A DNA stretch of 64,000 nucleotides from Monoglobus sp964617455 (GCA_964617455.1 CAZTYF010000009.1:4452-68451), one strand, 5' to 3'; shown: positions 35,160 to 43,581, counted from the stretch's first letter. Made by a program: numbers and translations. Notes: a model not told the origin generated them from the letters alone.

Positions 35160-35570
35160 TTACTTTCCCGTCAATTTTTTAAAAATATCTTCGGCATTTA
35201 TCAATTCATATTCGAAGGCTTGGCGATCTTTTTGCACAATTTTTTATCAACTGTGTGAATTGTCATTTCTGTCTCTATCTCAAAGCCTTTCGAAAGCACG
35301 GTAACCTGTCATGACATCTTTAATATTACTTTATATAACACTCGGCATCAATTTTCCGAAACATTCATCGGATTACATTTCCCTTGCCCCGAACATATTC
35401 ATGACGAACAACAGCCCCGGCATGCTCTGCTATTTTGTCGGTGCCGTCCGATGAATTATTGTCATACACATAAATTACCGCCTCCGGCAAGGCAGCTCTA
35501 AAATCGCCAATGACCTTGCCAATGGTTTTCCCTCATTATAGCATGGTATCAACACAGCGATCTTATCCAT
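35160..35570 (-). pseudogene. Broken family 2 glycosyltransferase
   Basis: Minus strand from an ATG at 35570 that overlaps the stop of the preceding glycosyltransferase gene. It starts as a normal GT2 (DKIAVLIPCYNEGK), then shifts frame in an AAAA run (one A fewer than needed), continues in the next frame with TIGKVIGDFRAALPEAV and YDNNSSDGTDKIAEHAG, meets a TGA where an arginine is expected (GNVIR-stop-MFRKIDAECY), and then loses large parts: DVMTGYRAF is fused to LSKGFEIETEMTIHTVD by a deletion with a further frame change. A last stretch (FEYELINAEDIFKKLTGK, in a third frame) ends just before the next gene. It cannot make a functional enzyme. Confidence 0.85.
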
Positions 35571-36567
35571 TTTGTCTTCCATCTATTGAATTTGTATTTG
35601 TTACATTCTCCGTATTTGCATCAGTTTTTGCGGAATCATTAATATTACTCTCTTTTATTATATACAGTGGCCGGCGTTTGGTTTCAAGATACGTTTTGGA
35701 TAGGTATTGTCCCAAAATTCCAATTGACAGCAGTTGAAGACCTCCTACCAAAAGTATAACGCAGACCATGGACGGCCATCCGAAAGCGCTTCCGCCAAAC
35801 AGCAGCTGACGGACTATTATAAAAATAATTCCTGCAATCGAAATAAAGAAAAGAATTATTCCCATAAGCGATGACAGAGCCAGCGGTGCGGTTGAAAAAC
35901 CGACTATCCCGTCAACAGAATACTTGAACAGCTTCCAAAAGGACCATTTGGTCTCACCGACGCTGCGATTTATGTTTTCATATTCAATCCACTTGGTTTC
36001 AAATCCAACCCAAGAAAATATTCCCTTCGAAAACCTGTTGTATTCGCACATCCCAAGTATGCTGTCGACCATACGGCGGGACATAAGCCGAAAATCCCGG
36101 GCACCATCGACAATTTCGGTTTGTGATATATGGTTAATTAGTTTGTAAAACATTCGGGCAAAAAAGGAACGAATCCTTGCCTCACCTTTTCGGTTGACCC
36201 GTCGCGTCGCAGCGCAGTCGTATTGGCCGCTTTTGACAATTTCGTACATTTCAGGGATCAACGAGGGAGGGTCCTGCAAATCCACATCCATAATCACCAC
36301 ATAGTCGCCGGAGGAATTATCCATGCCGGCGTACATTGCGCTTTCTTTCCCAAAGTTTCTGGAAAATGTTATATATTTTACCCTTTTATCCTTATCGGCA
36401 AGGCCGCAAATGACATTCCCGGTATCATCCCTTGAGCCGTCATTGACAAAAATATATTCAAACTCCGTTTCCGGCATACCGGTGGCAACTTTGGTTATTT
36501 CACGATAGAAAATCGGTATGGCGAGTTCCTCGTTAAAGCACGGAACTATTATGCTTATTTTATCCAT
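35563..36567 (-). CDS. Family 2 glycosyltransferase, GtrB/DPM1-like
   Basis: About 334 residues. A GT-A domain (SIIVPCFNEE near the N-terminus, NDGSRDDTG, then VVIMDVDLQDPP with the metal-binding DxD-type residues, about 90-105) is followed by two transmembrane helices near the C-terminus (about 230-255 and 265-290), the topology of bactoprenol-phosphate glucosyl- and dolichol-phosphate mannosyltransferases. It probably loads undecaprenyl phosphate with a sugar that GtrA flips and the GT-C proteins use. I favour ATG 36567 (after AAAGAG) over ATG 36591, neither site being strong. Nine to thirty bases after the membrane protein gene upstream. Confidence 0.87.
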   Translation of the reverse strand: MDKISIIVPCFNEELAIPIFYREITKVATGMPETEFEYIFVNDGSRDDTGNVICGLADKDKRVKYITFSRNFGKESAMYAGMDNSSGDYVVIMDVDLQDPPSLIPEMYEIVKSGQYDCAATRRVNRKGEARIRSFFARMFYKLINHISQTEIVDGARDFRLMSRRMVDSILGMCEYNRFSKGIFSWVGFETKWIEYENINRSVGETKWSFWKLFKYSVDGIVGFSTAPLALSSLMGIILFFISIAGIIFIIVRQLLFGGSAFGWPSMVCVILLVGGLQLLSIGILGQYLSKTYLETKRRPLYIIKESNINDSAKTDANTENVTNTNSIDGRQNG

Positions 36568-36599
36568 ATTGATTATTTCTCTTTCTATCATACAATTTT

Positions 36600-38507
36600 T
36601 TATTTTATTTTATATAAATTGTCTGCACCTTCGGAATGCACAGGTACGAGCCTTGAAAGCAGCTGATTGTTTATGTTGTAATTTTGTCTTTCCATTGGCC
36701 CAACAAGCACATATTCTATATTGTTTTGGCGACAGAAGGAAACCATATTTTCATAAGATCCGCTGTAGGCTCTTTTTATCTCGGCGTCTCGCTTTGCGTA
36801 TTCATCACCCAGTCCATGGAAATATACAAAGGATGAGGAGCCACAATATACGGTTCTGCCGGCGAGAGAGCATACGGGATTGACCAGCCAGGTTGATGTG
36901 AGGAATACCGAATCAGGGTCGGTGTTTTCCCTGATATAATCCGCCATAGCCACATCCGATGCGCTAAAAGTGCTGAGCTCCCCCTTGCTGTTGTATTCTC
37001 TGCCTATTGTAAGTGCGCCGGAAAGGTTCCCCGCTATAAGCACCAAAACAGCAATGAATATTCGTCCTCGCACATTTTTAAGAGCACCGAACGCTGCAAC
37101 CATCCAATCCGCCACCAACATAACCATGATCATAAACACGATATATATCAGTTTGTTGTTGTCATAAGCGTTTGGCTGAAATTGTATTGTCTCTGCCAAA
37201 ACCATAATAATGGCACATCCAATAAGCAGCCTTTTGTTGTCTTTTGAGGCATGCAATATGGCTGGAACGGCCAAAAGGGCGATTATTCCCATATTCTTGA
37301 TGTAGAACCAGATGTACGGGTCCTCACTGTTGACCCAATTGAAATGGAAATTTAAGAACGAACTGTTTCCGCCGGTTTGAGAGAAGGTCCAATAAATCAG
37401 TTGTGGCATGGCAAGCAATATCGTGATTCCGCCAAATATTGCCCAATTGATAATATATTCTTTTTTGTTTTCTGCCTTGAAAAAATATCCAATCAGCAAT
37501 CCGACCGAAATCAATCCGAGGGCTAAAAACGAGTGAGTATGAATCATTGGCATGCATCCCGCCAAGACACCTACTGCGATAAAACGAGACCGTTTGTTTG
37601 TTTTAAGACCATCCAGCAAAAGCCAGAGTGCCGGAATAAATGTAAACCAGCCCGCCATGGTTGTGCGCTGGGGTATTATCATATCGCATATGGTATTTGA
37701 CCAGCGGATATTTTCCTCGTTATAATTCGTCGGCGTGTGATAAAAATCGGTAAACAACCTTGTAAAAACATTATGATCCGCTCTGGCGCCTTCGAAAAAA
37801 TAGGCAAATCCGAAACCACCCCCTATGAAGAATAAAACCGTTGCGATAACTGCGGATGATTTTTTATTAACAATCTTGAGTGCCAAGATATAAAAGCCCA
37901 TCACAAGCATCAAAGAAATAACATAACTCGGAATCAGCACCGCCCATCTGAGAGGCGTGCCAAAGAGATATAAACTCGAAGAGAGCATATCAACAAAAAA
38001 CGGATAATTCAACTTAGTGCCGGAAAGCAAATTGTATCCAGGAGGAAACGTTTTCTGCTCTGCAATGCTTGTAATAAAGCTTAAATGCATCGGAAGGTCT
38101 CCCCAGGTGCACTGTCCGGAAACGATACCTCCGCTGTCATTTTTTACCAGAATATGGTTGGTCATAAGCACCCATATTATCAAACTTATGGGCAAAATCA
38201 AAGCTAGGAATACACGCCAATCCACACATTCCTCGCCGGATTTGATATTTATTTTATAGAATTTCTCGTTTTTGCGTTTAACATTGATAATAATATAAGG
38301 AATAATCGAAACCACAAGTAAAATAATATGGCTTAAAACAGTAAAGTCAAAAATCAGCGCCGGAATAACAATGCCCGCCATAAGCAGTACATTTCCGAAA
38401 ACACCTCCCATCCATACACGGAAAAATATATCTTTGTCCTTAAAATACATATTAGCATATAAAAAACCTATAATCAGGAACAAAATATATATCAATACCC
38501 CAAGCAT
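36600..38507 (-). CDS. Polytopic membrane protein, putative GT-C-like surface polysaccharide protein
   Basis: 635 residues with roughly thirteen membrane helices and a C-terminal outside domain. Early helices are followed by a loop with SGQCTWGDLPMHLSFI (about 130-146), resembling the acidic first loop of GT-C enzymes, and by FTRLFTDFYHTPTNYNEENI. The C-terminal part ends in VFLTSTWLVNPVCSLAGR and a repeated alpha/beta pattern to YLVKI-type end (NLYKIK). I do not recognise a named family with certainty. AGGGGG lies about ten bases before ATG. It is the first gene of the minus-strand polysaccharide run. Confidence 0.6.
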   Translation of the reverse strand: MLGVLIYILFLIIGFLYANMYFKDKDIFFRVWMGGVFGNVLLMAGIVIPALIFDFTVLSHIILLVVSIIPYIIINVKRKNEKFYKINIKSGEECVDWRVFLALILPISLIIWVLMTNHILVKNDSGGIVSGQCTWGDLPMHLSFITSIAEQKTFPPGYNLLSGTKLNYPFFVDMLSSSLYLFGTPLRWAVLIPSYVISLMLVMGFYILALKIVNKKSSAVIATVLFFIGGGFGFAYFFEGARADHNVFTRLFTDFYHTPTNYNEENIRWSNTICDMIIPQRTTMAGWFTFIPALWLLLDGLKTNKRSRFIAVGVLAGCMPMIHTHSFLALGLISVGLLIGYFFKAENKKEYIINWAIFGGITILLAMPQLIYWTFSQTGGNSSFLNFHFNWVNSEDPYIWFYIKNMGIIALLAVPAILHASKDNKRLLIGCAIIMVLAETIQFQPNAYDNNKLIYIVFMIMVMLVADWMVAAFGALKNVRGRIFIAVLVLIAGNLSGALTIGREYNSKGELSTFSASDVAMADYIRENTDPDSVFLTSTWLVNPVCSLAGRTVYCGSSSFVYFHGLGDEYAKRDAEIKRAYSGSYENMVSFCRQNNIEYVLVGPMERQNYNINNQLLSRLVPVHSEGADNLYKIK

Positions 38508-38616
38508 ATAATCAAATCCCCCTTCCTGCTTTATTCGGTCGCAAACCTATGCCAATTCCGCAAATTTCATAAAATCCCATACTACAGCTACAACACAACA
38601 TTATAATATTATTACC

Positions 38617-38645
38617 ATTTTACGATTTTTTTGTGTAAATGTCAA
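38617..38645 (-). promoter_or_regulatory. Promoter of the minus-strand polysaccharide run
   Basis: Minus strand TTGACA (38645-38640), 17-base spacer, TAAAAT (38622-38617). The leader to the first ATG is about 100 bases. The rest of 38508-38829 is A/T-rich and holds no gene. Confidence 0.6.
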
Positions 38646-38786
38646 TGTTAATTTTGTTAATACAAAAAATTTCGTCAATATAGCCATATATTTGTTCCGT
38701 TCGTCCTATGTTTCCGAAAAACGGAGCCGCTATAAAAGCATTTTAGATTTGTACTCTTCGAAAATGTTTTCGACAGATGATATATG

Positions 38787-38823
38787 TAAAATAACCCCCC
38801 GGAGGCTTACGGCCTTCCGGGGG
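38787..38823 (-). terminator. Terminator of the ribosomal protein super-operon
   Basis: Minus strand: CCCCCGGAAGGC pairs with GCCTCCGGGGGG across a CGTAA loop, about 11 bp with one mismatch, followed by TTATTTTAC. It starts seven bases after the rplQ stop. Confidence 0.88.
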
Positions 38824-38829
38824 AATTTA

Positions 38830-39171
38830 TTAAACCAACTCTAAGACGGACATTTCCGCGGCGTCACCGCGACGGGGTCCCACTTTGATGATTCTTGTAT
38901 ATCCACCGTTTCTGCTCTGATATTTGGGAGCAATTTCATCGAACAACTTTGTTACGACCTCTCTTTTTGTGATATACGAAAGGGCCTGTCTCTTGGTGTG
39001 AAGCGTGTTCCTCTTGCCAAGAGTTATCATTTTATCTGCCATTCTCTTAACCTCTTTGGCTCTGGCCGTGGTGGTCTCTATTTTGCCATTCTCCAAAAGT
39101 GAGGTCGTGAGATTTCTCAGCATAGCGCGTCTGTGAGCGGTTGGCCTTCCCAGCTTTCTTTGCTGTGCCAT
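38830..39171 (-). CDS. rplQ: 50S ribosomal protein L17
   Basis: 113 residues with the L17 opening (QQRKLGRPTAHRRAMLRNL) and the conserved ITLGKRN and GGYTRI blocks. Start ATG 39171 is seven bases after AGAGGTG; the frame is open upstream but that part is not L17. Last gene of the super-operon, 31 bases after rpoA, and followed by a strong terminator. Confidence 0.97.
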   Translation of the reverse strand: MAQQRKLGRPTAHRRAMLRNLTTSLLENGKIETTTARAKEVKRMADKMITLGKRNTLHTKRQALSYITKREVVTKLFDEIAPKYQSRNGGYTRIIKVGPRRGDAAEMSVLELV

Positions 39172-39202
39172 ATAAATCACCTCTTCCTGTTTTCTTTTAC
39201 TG

Positions 39203-40162
39203 TCAGTCGTCGCTGGCAAGACCTAAGTTCATGGCCTGCAGCTTGGACTCAACTTCCTCAAGGGACTTTTTGCCCAAGTTCCTTACCTTCATCATTTCGC
39301 TTTCCGTGCGCGTAGTCAAATCCTGAACGGTGTTAATTCCCGCCCTCTTCAAACAGTTGTAGGAACGAACAGACAAATCCAACTCCTCTATCGTTGTCTC
39401 GAGGACTTTCTCCTTCTGTCCCTCTTCTTTTTCTATCATAATTTCGGTATTCTTTGCATCATCGGATAAATCAATGAACAAACTCAAATGGTCACTGATT
39501 ATCTTGGCGGCCAAGGAAACCGCCTCGGCGGGAGTTGTGGTTCCGTTTGTCCAAATCTCAATTGTGAGCTTGTCGTAATCGGTAACATTGCCCACCCGAG
39601 TCGGCTCCGTATAGTAATTCACTTTCTCAACCGGAGTGAAAATGGAATCCGTGGCAATAACGCCAATCTGTCCGCTTATCAATTCCTTGTTCTGGTCAGA
39701 GGACCTGTAACCGCGGCCTTTGTCTATTGTGACTTCCATATCCAACTCTCCATCCTCATCGAGGGTGGCAATATGCAGCTCCGGATTTAGAATTTCCACA
39801 TCCGCATCGGGCTGTATATCCCGAGCAAGCACCTCTCCCGGACCCTTACAGCTGATAGCCAATGTTTTGGGGCCTTTTACATGCAGCTTGAGTACCAAAT
39901 TTTTTATATTGAGTACAATTTCGGTAACATCCTCTTTCACTCCGGGAATGGTGGAAAACTCATGAAGCACTCCGCCAATTTTGACCGATGTTGACGCAAC
40001 ACCCGGCATAGACGACAGGAGCATTCTTCTGAGAGAGTTCCCGAGAGTCGTGCCATATCCCCTCTCAAGCGGTTCAATAACAAACTTAGCATACTTGTCG
40101 TCATCCGACGCTTCAACACATTCTATTTCCGGCTTTTCAATCGGCTTTTCCATCTCAATCAT
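39203..40162 (-). CDS. rpoA: RNA polymerase alpha subunit
   Basis: 319 residues. N-terminal assembly domain with ERGYGTTLGNSLRRMLLSS (about 33-51), a linker near 235-250, and the C-terminal domain with LDLSVRSYNCLKRAGI and LGKKSLEEVE that contacts UP elements and activators. Lies between rpsD and rplQ, the usual alpha-operon position. Consistent with the A/T-rich stretches upstream of several promoters in the window. Confidence 0.98.
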   Translation of the reverse strand: MIEMEKPIEKPEIECVEASDDDKYAKFVIEPLERGYGTTLGNSLRRMLLSSMPGVASTSVKIGGVLHEFSTIPGVKEDVTEIVLNIKNLVLKLHVKGPKTLAISCKGPGEVLARDIQPDADVEILNPELHIATLDEDGELDMEVTIDKGRGYRSSDQNKELISGQIGVIATDSIFTPVEKVNYYTEPTRVGNVTDYDKLTIEIWTNGTTTPAEAVSLAAKIISDHLSLFIDLSDDAKNTEIMIEKEEGQKEKVLETTIEELDLSVRSYNCLKRAGINTVQDLTTRTESEMMKVRNLGKKSLEEVESKLQAMNLGLASDD

Positions 40163-40203
40163 CGTTCACCCTCCTATAAAATTAGGACTATAGGCTAAGC
40201 CTA

Positions 40204-40797
40204 TTATTTGCTGTAATATTCGACTATCAAGTGCTCCTCTACAGGGAAGTCGATATCCTCTCTGTCAGCAAGGGCAATGATTCTGCCTTCCAATGTGTCT
40301 CTGTTCATATCAATCCACTTGGGAATTGTTCTGTTGGAATTTCGCTCAACTATATCCTTCATTCTTTCGGATGTTCTGCTCTTTTCCTTCAGACTTATAA
40401 CCTCGCCCGGTTTCACCAAATAAGATGGAATATCAACCCTCTTGCCGTTCACGGTCACATGACCGTGATTTACTATTTGTCTTGCCTCTCGTCTCGTGTT
40501 TGCAAGACCCATACGATAAATTACATTATCAAGTCTTGACTCAAGGATGCTCAGCAGGCATTCGCCCGTAACTCCGTTCATCTTTGTAGCCATTACATAA
40601 TATTTGGCGAACTGTTTTTCAAGGACGCCATAAATAAACCTAACTTTTTGCTTTTCGTTAAGTTGCATACCATATTCACTTTGTTTTTTTCGTCTCTGGT
40701 CAAAAGTTCTGTTTGAACTCTTATCAATACCCATAACGGTAGGCTCTATGCCCAAAGTGCGACATCTCTTAAGAACAGGCTGCATATTTTTAGCCAT
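40204..40797 (-). CDS. rpsD: 30S ribosomal protein S4
   Basis: 197 residues. An S4 domain (LESRLDNVIYRMGLANTRR, about 88-106; HGHVTVNGKRVDIPS-like VNHGHVTVNG) binds 16S rRNA and nucleates the 30S body. The N-terminal part lacks the four-cysteine zinc site of C+ S4 proteins. In many bacteria S4 represses the alpha operon. Located inside the operon between rpsK and rpoA, the arrangement typical of Clostridia. Confidence 0.97.
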   Translation of the reverse strand: MAKNMQPVLKRCRTLGIEPTVMGIDKSSNRTFDQRRKKQSEYGMQLNEKQKVRFIYGVLEKQFAKYYVMATKMNGVTGECLLSILESRLDNVIYRMGLANTRREARQIVNHGHVTVNGKRVDIPSYLVKPGEVISLKEKSRTSERMKDIVERNSNRTIPKWIDMNRDTLEGRIIALADREDIDFPVEEHLIVEYYSK

Positions 40798-40843
40798 TTT
40801 TTATCCTCCTTCAAATCTGATTCAACAATCTCAAACCCGTGCA

Positions 40844-41236
40844 CTACACGCGTCTTCTCTTGGGCGGTCTGCATCCATTATGAGGGATGGGTGTAACATC
40901 CTTTATCATATTGACCTCAAGACCGGCAACCTGAAGCGCTCTTATAGCGGCTTCACGTCCCGAACCGGGGCCTTTTACATATACCTCAACCGTCTTCATT
41001 CCATGTTCCATAGCGGCCCTTGCAGCAGTTTCCGCAGCCATCTGTGCAGCAAAAGGAGTGCTCTTTTTGGAGCCCTTAAACCCCAATCCGCCTGCACTTG
41101 CCCAGGAAATAGCATTTCCGGCAATATCCGTTATGGTAACAATGGTATTGTTAAATGTAGATTTGATATGAGCCGCACCTCGCTCTATGTGCTTTTTCTC
41201 CTTGCGGCGTTTGGTTCTCTTTACTGTTTTTGCCAT
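40844..41236 (-). CDS. rpsK: 30S ribosomal protein S11
   Basis: 130 residues with KSTFNNTIVTITD, WASAGGLGFKGSKKSTPFAAQ (fragment GGLGFKGSKKSTPFA) and the C-terminal PIPHNGCRPPKRRRV. S11 forms part of the platform around the Shine-Dalgarno helix. ATG 41236 is nine bases after AGGAGGTG; GTG 41248 is rejected because it overlaps the ribosome site. Confidence 0.97.
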   Translation of the reverse strand: MAKTVKRTKRRKEKKHIERGAAHIKSTFNNTIVTITDIAGNAISWASAGGLGFKGSKKSTPFAAQMAAETAARAAMEHGMKTVEVYVKGPGSGREAAIRALQVAGLEVNMIKDVTPIPHNGCRPPKRRRV

Positions 41237-41312
41237 TGTATCTTTCACCTCCTATAAGAAATACGGCATCTCTTGATAAATCAAAAGAAATTCAAAATCC
41301 ATCGCCCAAGGC

Positions 41313-41678
41313 TTATTTTTTCTTGTTTGCGATGGTTCTCTTGGGACCTTTACGGGTCCTGGCGTTGGTCTTGCTGCGCTGTCCGCGCACCGGGAGACCT
41401 TTTCTGTGACGGATTCCTCTGTAGCAGTTGATTTCCATCAAACGCTTGATGTCAAGAGCGATATCCCTTCTCAGATCACCTTCAACATTATAGTTGTCGA
41501 TTTCGTTTCTGAGCTTTTGGATGTCTTCTTCCGTCAAATCCCGAACTCTTGTGTCGGGATTAACGCCCGTTGCCGCCAAAATCTTTCGGGAAGTGGAAAA
41601 ACCGATACCGAAAATGTATGTGAGGCCTGCCTCAACTCTCTTGTCGTTCGGTAAATCCACACCTGCGATACGTGCCAT
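41313..41678 (-). CDS. rpsM: 30S ribosomal protein S13
   Basis: 121 residues: ARIAGVDLPNDKRVE, a helix-two-turn region around IFGIGFSTSRKIL and the basic C-terminus GLPVRGQRSKTNARTRKGPKR (fragment RGQRSKTNARTRKGPK) that touches the P-site tRNA and bridges to the 50S. GGAGG site before the ATG. Follows rpmJ. Confidence 0.97.
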   Translation of the reverse strand: MARIAGVDLPNDKRVEAGLTYIFGIGFSTSRKILAATGVNPDTRVRDLTEEDIQKLRNEIDNYNVEGDLRRDIALDIKRLMEINCYRGIRHRKGLPVRGQRSKTNARTRKGPKRTIANKKK

Positions 41679-41805
41679 AATTTTTCACCTCCATAAATTC
41701 TTTAAGAAAATCGGAGCAGAATTTCACCCATATTTTTTCCATATGGCATCGGCAAAAAATAAAGTGGTTTTGATGCCTGACCCTGCTCCTTGGCTTTGCT
41801 GCCTC

Positions 41806-41919
41806 TTATCCCTGTCTCTGTTTGTGGCGGGGATTTTCGCAAATAACCATTACCTTTCCTTTTCTTTTAATAATTTTGCACTTTTCACAAATAGGTTTAA
41901 CTGAAGGTCTGACTTTCAT
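41806..41919 (-). CDS. rpmJ: 50S ribosomal protein L36
   Basis: 37 residues, too short for usual cut-offs but unmistakable: MKVRPSVKPICEKCKIIKR then VMVICENPRHKQRQG. The three cysteines and one histidine (C-x2-C, C, H) form the zinc ribbon of the C+ form. An AGGAGGTGAAGCAA ribosome site precedes the ATG. First gene after an internal promoter within the super-operon. Confidence 0.97.
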   Translation of the reverse strand: MKVRPSVKPICEKCKIIKRKGKVMVICENPRHKQRQG

Positions 41920-41982
41920 TTGCTTCACCTCCTACGTTTGTATTGTTCAAAGATATGGACCTCCATAACCGTGAACCGTAAC

Positions 41983-42011
41983 ATTTTATCATAATTTTTT
42001 TTCAAAGTCAA
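41983..42011 (-). promoter_or_regulatory. Internal promoter upstream of rpmJ
   Basis: Minus strand TTGACT (42011-42006), 17-base spacer, TAAAAT (41988-41983) with an extended -10 TGA. It sits in the largest gap of the super-operon (infA to rpmJ) and could drive rpmJ-rpsM-rpsK-rpsD-rpoA-rplQ separately. Confidence 0.6.
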
Positions 42012-42089
42012 GTAATTTCACCTGTCCAACTTTAACAAACTTTGGTAAATTTCACCTAAATTTTAAGTCAAGATTTTCGTTTTCATCTT

Positions 42090-42251
42090 TTATTCAATAA
42101 ATCCAGCTCCGCAGATGATTTTCTCGAGTTTTCCTCTTTTTCCATAACAAAATATCAAGCTATAATCGCCGTCCCATCTCGGAGTCACGGCTCCCCATAA
42201 TATAATGCGACCGCAATCTTCGGACCTTGCTCGGATTATTTGGCTCTCCAT
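42090..42251 (-). CDS. Small hypothetical ORF overlapping the end of infA (53 residues)
   Basis: Not recognised. From an ATG at 42251 inside the last codons of infA (16-base overlap, different frame) the minus strand is open for 53 codons: MESQIIRARSEDCG, then WGAVTPRWDGDYSL and CYGKRGKLEKIICGAGFIE. The composition (Trp, Tyr, Gly, balanced charges) looks like protein rather than noise, and AAAGG lies about eight bases before the ATG. It fills half of the unusual 316-base gap between infA and rpmJ. Translational coupling to infA would explain the overlap. A chance frame cannot be excluded without homologues. Confidence 0.4.
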   Translation of the reverse strand: MESQIIRARSEDCGRIILWGAVTPRWDGDYSLIFCYGKRGKLEKIICGAGFIE

Positions 42252-42454
42252 GTGATACGGCCTTTTGTCAAATCATAGGGAGAAATCTCAACCGTCACTT
42301 TGTCCCCGGGCAGTATCTTTATGAAATGCATTCTCAATTTGCCGGAAATATGCGCCAAAATTTTATGGCCGTTTTCCAGCTCCACATTGAACATCGCATT
42401 CGGAAGTGCATCCACCACCTTTCCCTCGACTTCAAGCATATCCTCTCTTGACAT
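42236..42454 (-). CDS. infA: Translation initiation factor IF-1
   Basis: 72 residues, an OB-fold: VEGKVVDALPNAMFNVELENGH, LAHISGKLRMHFIKILPGDKV (fragments NAMFNVELENGH and SGKLRMHFIKILPGD), PYDLTKGRITWRAK end. Binds the 30S A site during initiation. ATG 42454 follows GAGGAGGTG by about seven bases; the frame is open seven codons upstream but that is the ribosome site. Four bases after the KOW gene. Confidence 0.97.
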   Translation of the reverse strand: MSREDMLEVEGKVVDALPNAMFNVELENGHKILAHISGKLRMHFIKILPGDKVTVEISPYDLTKGRITWRAK

Positions 42455-42458
42455 TATT

Positions 42459-42740
42459 TTACACCTCCTCGTCATATAACTTCAATATTTTTCGTATCTC
42501 GGAATCGGCTGTGCCTCCCGAATTCTTCAAAAAACTCACATCATCAATGTGTCCGATTGGTCTCAGGTGAAGATTTTTCTTTTTTTTTGATCTGCCAAGT
42601 TTTCGCGTATCGCCGTCTGAAATTAAAACATATTCCCGATCGATTTTTTCGACAACCAAAAATTTTCTGCCCTTGCCTCTGCCTGCGGATGCCTCTGCCA
42701 CATCGCCGACACTTAGGGAGTGTCTTGTTTTTTTGTTCAT
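42459..42740 (-). CDS. KOW-domain RNA-binding protein (L14e-like)
   Basis: 93 residues. The N-terminal SLSVGDVAEASAGRGKGRKFLVVE (fragment VGDVAEASAGRGKGRKFLVV) is a KOW motif, followed by ISDGDTRKLGRSKKKKNLHL. Proteins of this type stand between map and infA in many Clostridia and are related to eukaryotic/archaeal L14e; they are probably ribosome-associated, but the function is not established. No obvious strong ribosome site, start chosen at the only good ATG. Confidence 0.83.
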   Translation of the reverse strand: MNKKTRHSLSVGDVAEASAGRGKGRKFLVVEKIDREYVLISDGDTRKLGRSKKKKNLHLRPIGHIDDVSFLKNSGGTADSEIRKILKLYDEEV

Positions 42741-42810
42741 ATTACACCTATATTTTCCGGCGGTTCAAGCAAAAAATCCACCTTAAAAACAATTCCTCAT
42801 CTCAAGGGGT

Positions 42811-43581
42811 CTATCCCACATCGGAGCAGTCCTCGGGTAATGTGAGCAGCACGGGAGCACCCTTTGTTATGAGCACCGTATTCTCATAGTGGGCGGAATT
42901 TTCTCCGTCGGAAGTTATAACGGCCCAATCATCGTCGCCGATGTATGTCTCTTTTTTCCCTGCAAGAACCATAGGCTCAATGGCTATAACCATACCGGCG
43001 CGCAACCGTATGCCGCGGCTTCGGGACACATAGTTGGGAACCTCCGGGTCTTCATGGAGCTCCGTGCCCACGCCGTGACCGCAAAATTCCCTCAGCACCG
43101 AAAAGCCGTTTGCTTCCACGTGGGTTTGAACAGCCCTTGATATATCGGATATTCTGTAGCCTTCCTTGGCAAATTCCAATGCCTTATAGAAACTTTCTCG
43201 GGTCACACGGACCAATTTTTCCGTTTTTTCATCAGTTTTGTCTCCCACAATGAATGTGCGGCAGGCATCCCCGTGATAGCCCTCATAGCAAGCTCCCACG
43301 TCCACACTGAGCACATCGCCCTCTTTCAGCGGAACATCGTTGGGGAAGCCATGTATGATAACATTATTGACACTGGCGCAAATGGTGCCCGGGAAATCGT
43401 CATAGCCCTTGAATGAGCCCGTGCAACCTTTGGAATGTATAAAATGCTCGGCAATCTTATCAAGCTGTCTTGTGGTAACTCCGGGCCTCACTGCCTCGCC
43501 CACAACTTTCAGCGTTTCGTAAGTATATCGCCCTGCCACCTTCATTTTTTCAATTTCGGATTTTGATTTTATTTTGACCAA
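42811..43581 (-). CDS. map: Methionine aminopeptidase, type I
   Basis: 256 residues. Removes the initiator methionine from nascent proteins using two metal ions. Metal ligands are visible in VLSVDVGACYEGYHGDACRTF (two aspartates), GHGVGTELHEDPEVPNY (histidine, glutamate) and the C-terminal glutamates in IAIEPMV and SAHYENTVLI. Two bases downstream of adk. Standard spc-operon neighbour. Confidence 0.96.
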   Translation of the reverse strand: MVKIKSKSEIEKMKVAGRYTYETLKVVGEAVRPGVTTRQLDKIAEHFIHSKGCTGSFKGYDDFPGTICASVNNVIIHGFPNDVPLKEGDVLSVDVGACYEGYHGDACRTFIVGDKTDEKTEKLVRVTRESFYKALEFAKEGYRISDISRAVQTHVEANGFSVLREFCGHGVGTELHEDPEVPNYVSRSRGIRLRAGMVIAIEPMVLAGKKETYIGDDDWAVITSDGENSAHYENTVLITKGAPVLLTLPEDCSDVG

